Positions 61,489 through 64,000 of a stretch of DNA of 64,000 nt are shown one piece after another. The stretch's first letter is position 1. Each line of letters begins with the position of its first letter. The position numbers and the translations under genes were made by a program. Source of the stretch: Salinarimonas sp. (GTDB lineage Bacteria; Pseudomonadota; Alphaproteobacteria; Rhizobiales; Beijerinckiaceae); NCBI RefSeq assembly GCF_040111675.1, contig NZ_CP157794.1, positions 1,164,001-1,228,000 of the forward strand, written 5' to 3'. The notes under the pieces are model-generated. The model saw only the letters and a list, made by a program, of their open reading frames with translations, was not told the origin of the DNA and made no database searches.

Positions 61489-61687
61489 CCTTCCCTGTAG
61501 GGGAAGGTGGCTCGGCGAAGCCGAGACGGATGGGGCGCGGCGCGAAGCGACGCGTTCCGCGCAGCGGAACATCGCCGGCGGCCGTCACGCTCCACCGCCC
61601 TGTTTCGGCTTCGCCGAACGCGCGTTCCGCGCGCCCCATCCGTCACCGCGCTTCGCGCGGCGACACCTTCCCCTACAGGGAAGGAAA
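61489..61687. repeat. R3 palindrome, copy D (after DUF2793 gene)
   Basis: About 198 bp with CCTTCCCTGTAGGGGAAGG and CTTCCCCTACAGGGAAGG ends and the same conserved arms. It occupies much of the 415-base stretch between the DUF2793 gene and the IS256 element; the remaining sequence shows no gene. Confidence 0.88.
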
Positions 61688-61730
61688 GGGTTCGGCGCGC
61701 GGGCGAGCATGGTCCACGAAGGAAAAGAAC

Positions 61731-63153
61731 AGTTACGTCCAGTGTTTTCTGCAAAAGCGTGGCGGTTTGGCGCGCCGGTGGGGTTCGGGGGCGGGGCGAG
61801 CGCTGGCTCCTCAATAGCAGGGCGCTCGCCCCGCCCCAGCCGCCGTTAGGCGGCTTCTGCGCGGTCCAGCTGCCGCATCTGTTCCTTCTTGTGCTCGGCC
61901 AGGTGGCTCATGTTGAGGTAGCGCGTGCCCTCCAGCCAGTTTTCGTGGATCTCGACCGCCAGCGCGCGGACGAGGCGCAGGCAGGCCGCGTCGTCGGGGA
62001 AGATGCGCACCACCGTCGTGCGGCGCTTGATCTCCTGGTTGAAGCGCTCGAGCATGTTCGTGGACTTCAGATGCTTATGGTGCTGGCGCGGCAGCCGGTA
62101 GAAGGTCAGCGTCTCCTCGACGTTGTCCTCGACCCACTGCGTCAGCTTCGGGTACTTGTCCTGCCACTTGTTCAGCCAGCGGGCGAGATCCTGGCGGACC
62201 TCGGCGAGGTCGCGCCGGTCGTAGAACCAGCGCAGCTCCTGCAGGCAGTCGTCGTCGTGCTTGCGCGGCACGTGGTCGAGAGCGTTACGCAGGAAGTGCA
62301 CGTAGCAGCGTTGCCAGGCCGCGTCGGTGAGCGTCTCCGTCACCGCGCGCTTGAGCCCCTCGTGATCGTCCGAGACCACGAACTCCACGCCCGACAGCCC
62401 CCGCGCCTTCAGCCCGAGCAGGAAGTCCCGCCAGCTCGAGCGGCTCTCCCGGTTGGCGAGCTCGACGCCCAGCACGTTGCGCCGCCCCTCCCCGTCGATC
62501 CCGATCGCGACCAGCACGGCCCGGCTCTGGATCCCGATCTCGCGGACCTTCTCGTAGCGCGCGTCCAGGATCAGGTAGGGATAGGCCTCCGTCAGCGGCC
62601 GGCGCGCGAACGCCTCCAGCTCCGCGTCCATACGCTTGTTGATCGCGCTGATCGCCGAGGCCGAGAAGGAGTGTCCGCACAGCTCCTCGGTGATCGCCTT
62701 GACCTTGCGCGTCGAGACCCCCTGCACGTACATCTGCGCCAGCGCGCCCACCAGCGCCTTCTCCGAGCGCTGGTAGCGCTCGAACAGCTGCGTCGAGAAC
62801 AGCCCGTGCCGATCCTGCGGCACCCGCAGCTCCAGCGTCCCGACCCGCGTCACCAGCGAGCGCGTGTAGTAGCCCGCACGGTAGCCCCGGCGCCCCTCCG
62901 TCCGCTCGCTCTTCTCCGCGTTCAGCACCGCCGTCATCTCCGCCTCCAGCGTCGCCTCCACGATCGCTTGAACCATCCGCGGCAGATAATCCTCGTCCCG
63001 CGACAGCAGCGCCTGGACATCCAACGTGACGGACTTACCCTTCTCTCCGGTCATGGCATGCACCCTCCAGGGGTCGGTGACTTCAGACATCACCAGCGTG
63101 CCATGACCGCCGATCTTAGCATCGGATTTTTGCAGAAGACACAGTACGCGACC
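61731..63153 (-). mobile_element. IS256-family insertion sequence
   Basis: Imperfect 26-bp terminal inverted repeats (20 of 26 by eye, sharing TTCTGCAAAA) lie directly inside an 8-bp direct repeat AAAAGAAC (61723-61730 and 63154-63161), the target duplication size of IS256 elements. Length 1423 bp. It separates the DUF2793 gene from the holin-like gene. Confidence 0.88.
61846..63054 (-). CDS. IS256-family transposase
   Basis: A 402-residue mutator-type transposase of normal length. Characteristic segments: AEMTAVLNAEKSERTEGRRGYRAGYY, MYVQGVSTRKVKAITEELCG, PYLILDARYEKVRE (first catalytic Asp), FVVSDDHEGLKRAV (second Asp), YVHFLRNALDHVPRK and STNMLERFNQEIKRRTTVVRIFPD (catalytic Glu). The frame is intact. 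Confidence 0.95.
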   Translation of the reverse strand: MTGEKGKSVTLDVQALLSRDEDYLPRMVQAIVEATLEAEMTAVLNAEKSERTEGRRGYRAGYYTRSLVTRVGTLELRVPQDRHGLFSTQLFERYQRSEKALVGALAQMYVQGVSTRKVKAITEELCGHSFSASAISAINKRMDAELEAFARRPLTEAYPYLILDARYEKVREIGIQSRAVLVAIGIDGEGRRNVLGVELANRESRSSWRDFLLGLKARGLSGVEFVVSDDHEGLKRAVTETLTDAAWQRCYVHFLRNALDHVPRKHDDDCLQELRWFYDRRDLAEVRQDLARWLNKWQDKYPKLTQWVEDNVEETLTFYRLPRQHHKHLKSTNMLERFNQEIKRRTTVVRIFPDDAACLRLVRALAVEIHENWLEGTRYLNMSHLAEHKKEQMRQLDRAEAA

Positions 63154-63315
63154 AAAAGAACGCGCGTGCGGCGCTGATCGGGTAGAGCCGCGCACGCCGT
63201 CCCCGCCCCCGCCCACCTCCGATCCCCCTCGCACCCCCGGCCGCCCTCGCGGCCGGGGCGCGAGCGCGCGCCGTTTCTCGCGCGCGCCCCTCCAGCCGAA
63301 GGAGACACCACCCCG

Positions 63316-63525
63316 ATGACCGAGACCAAGACCCCCCTCGCCAGCCGCACCGTCTGGGCGAACCTCGTCGGCCTCGCGGCGCTCGTCCTGCCGCTCGCGG
63401 GCTTCGACACGGCGAGCCTCGACCAGGAGCGCCTCGTCGAGGCCGGCGCGACGCTCGTCGCGGCGGCGAGCTTCGTCGCCTCGAGCGTGTTCCGCGTGGT
63501 GGCGACGCGCCGCCTGCGCGGCTGA
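63316..63525 (+). CDS. Small two-helix membrane protein, holin-like
   Basis: A 69-residue protein. Two hydrophobic segments (NLVGLAALVLPLAGF and VAAASFVASSVFRVV) are separated by a short acidic loop, and the C-terminus is basic (ATRRLRG). Small proteins of this pattern (SRTVWANLVGLAALV start) accompany phage and GTA tail-end genes and are often called holins. CCGAAGGAGACACC precedes the ATG. If it belongs to the GTA, the IS256 element now separates it from the main cluster. A lysis role is inferred. Confidence 0.65.
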   Translation: MTETKTPLASRTVWANLVGLAALVLPLAGFDTASLDQERLVEAGATLVAAASFVASSVFRVVATRRLRG

Positions 63526-63531
63526 CGCGCC

Positions 63532-64000
63532 TCACGCCGCGGCCGGCAGGCGCAATTCCGCGCGCAGGCCCGGCCCGGCGTCGAGGAGGCTCAGCGTTCC
63601 CCCGTGGAGCCGCGCCACCGCGGCGACGAGGGAGAGGCCGAGCCCGAAGCCGGGGCGCGTGCGCGCCGTCTCGAGCCGCACGAAGCGCTCGAGCACGCGC
63701 GCGCGCTCCGCCTCGGGAATGCCCGGCCCGCGATCCGCGACCGCGATCAGAACCTCGCCCCCGACGCGCCGCGCCTCCAGCGTCACGGCCGCGCCGGGGG
63801 CGGCTTCGGCGGCGTATTTCAGGGCGTTGTCGAGGAGGTTCGCGAGCGCCTGCCCCAGGAGCTCGCGCGAGCCGTCCATCGGGAGCGAGGCCGCGACGTC
63901 GCGGACGAGCGGCACGCCCGCCTCCTCGGCGGCCGCCTCGTAGAGCTCGCCCACGCCCCGCGCGATCTCGGCCGCGTCGATGCGCGCGAGCGGCGCCTCC
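63532..64000 (-). CDS. Sensor histidine kinase, C-terminal part (5' end outside window)
   Basis: The frame is open to the window edge. Visible are the end of the HisKA-linked region (RIDAAEIARGVGELYEAAAEEAG) and the HATPase domain: N-box LGQALANLLDNALKYA, G1 VADRGPGIPEAER, F-box-like FVRLETARTRPGFGLGLSLV and a final ARLHGGTLSLLDAGPGLRAEL. It autophosphorylates a histidine and passes phosphate to a response regulator, which is not in the window. It ends 7 bases from the holin-like stop. Confidence 0.92.
   Translation of the reverse strand, partial: EAPLARIDAAEIARGVGELYEAAAEEAGVPLVRDVAASLPMDGSRELLGQALANLLDNALKYAAEAAPGAAVTLEARRVGGEVLIAVADRGPGIPEAERARVLERFVRLETARTRPGFGLGLSLVAAVARLHGGTLSLLDAGPGLRAELRLPAAA

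Larger units (their letters stand above)
40094..63525 (+). other. RcGTA-type gene transfer agent cluster
   Basis: Genes occur in the order of the Rhodobacter capsulatus GTA: g1, terminase, portal, g3.5, protease, capsid, g6, g7, g8, major tail, g10, g10.1, tape measure, g12, g13, g14, g15, plus a DUF2793 protein and a holin-like protein. There is no integrase, replication or lysogeny gene, which separates it from a prophage. All structural genes look intact. Minus-strand and cargo genes are inserted at the g5/g6, g11/g12 and g12/g13 junctions. Confidence 0.93.

Noticed and set aside
44272..61687. R3 copies as a CRISPR array or as tRNA/attachment sites
   Set aside because: The copies are ~196 bp, kilobases apart and palindromic with variable centres; there is no regular spacing and no cas gene.
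40094..63525. An ordinary HK97-like prophage
   Set aside because: No integrase, repressor, replication or att-like ends were found, the tape measure is very short, and the gene order is that of the R. capsulatus GTA.

Overview
This window is very GC-rich chromosomal DNA of an alphaproteobacterium. The strongest taxonomic evidence is a complete-looking gene transfer agent (GTA) cluster of the Rhodobacter capsulatus type, which is known only from Alphaproteobacteria. Extreme GC, Tat-exported enzymes, the clpS-clpA pair and DUF2852/DUF465-type small proteins fit the order Hyphomicrobiales (Methylobacteriaceae/Salinarimonadaceae-like). The genus is not determined. No tRNA, rRNA or CRISPR array was seen.

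Layout. 1-1320: end of a ring-cleaving dioxygenase gene and its partner hydrolase. 1379-3283: PhoX-type phosphatase on the minus strand, with a probable Pho box upstream. 3574-15847: a tightly overlapping ten-gene operon encoding inositol-3-phosphate synthase, histidine phosphatase, CgeB-like glycosyltransferase, sugar nucleotidyltransferase, methyltransferase, a glycoside hydrolase that looks circularly permuted, PIG-L deacetylase, GT4 glycosyltransferase, GNAT acyltransferase and a second methyltransferase. Two IS110 elements have entered its distal end. 15848-18699: a palindromic repeat followed by IS630 and IS1182 elements. 18696-22987: an ABC exporter (ATPase, FtsX-like permease, HlyD adaptor). 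23041-23251: a probable small RNA. 23397-39877: mostly housekeeping genes (CpdB, a GH13 hydrolase, ClpS, ClpA, HIT, FemAB-like, MBL, amidase/TetR, extensin-like, Crp/Fnr).

40094-63525 is the GTA cluster in canonical order: g1, terminase, portal, g3.5, prohead protease, capsid, g6, g7, g8, major tail, g10, g10.1, tape measure, g12, g13, g14, g15, then a DUF2793 fibre protein and a holin-like protein. Cargo sits at three junctions. Between capsid and g6 are two serine proteases and a lower-GC gene pair. Between g11 and g12 is a DUF465 gene. Between g12 and g13 are a beta-rich orphan, degraded g13 and g12 fragments, and a ParDE toxin-antitoxin pair. Four copies of one ~196-bp palindrome (called R3 here) lie only in GTA intergenic spaces. 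The window ends in a sensor histidine kinase gene.

How the genes work together. The inositol operon is the best candidate for an undescribed system. Its parts resemble the first steps of mycothiol synthesis (Ino1, a phosphatase, a glycosyltransferase, an LmbE/MshB-type deacetylase, a GNAT acyltransferase). The cysteine ligase MshC is absent, while a nucleotidyltransferase, two methyltransferases and a glycosidase are added. I infer a pathway to a modified inositol glycoside; the product is unknown. Two kinds of long palindromic repeat (R1/R2, with TGTCATCCC ends, and R3) shape the window. R1 forms the C-terminus of the phosphatase. R2 joins the GT4 and GNAT reading frames and is itself the target of an IS110 insertion.
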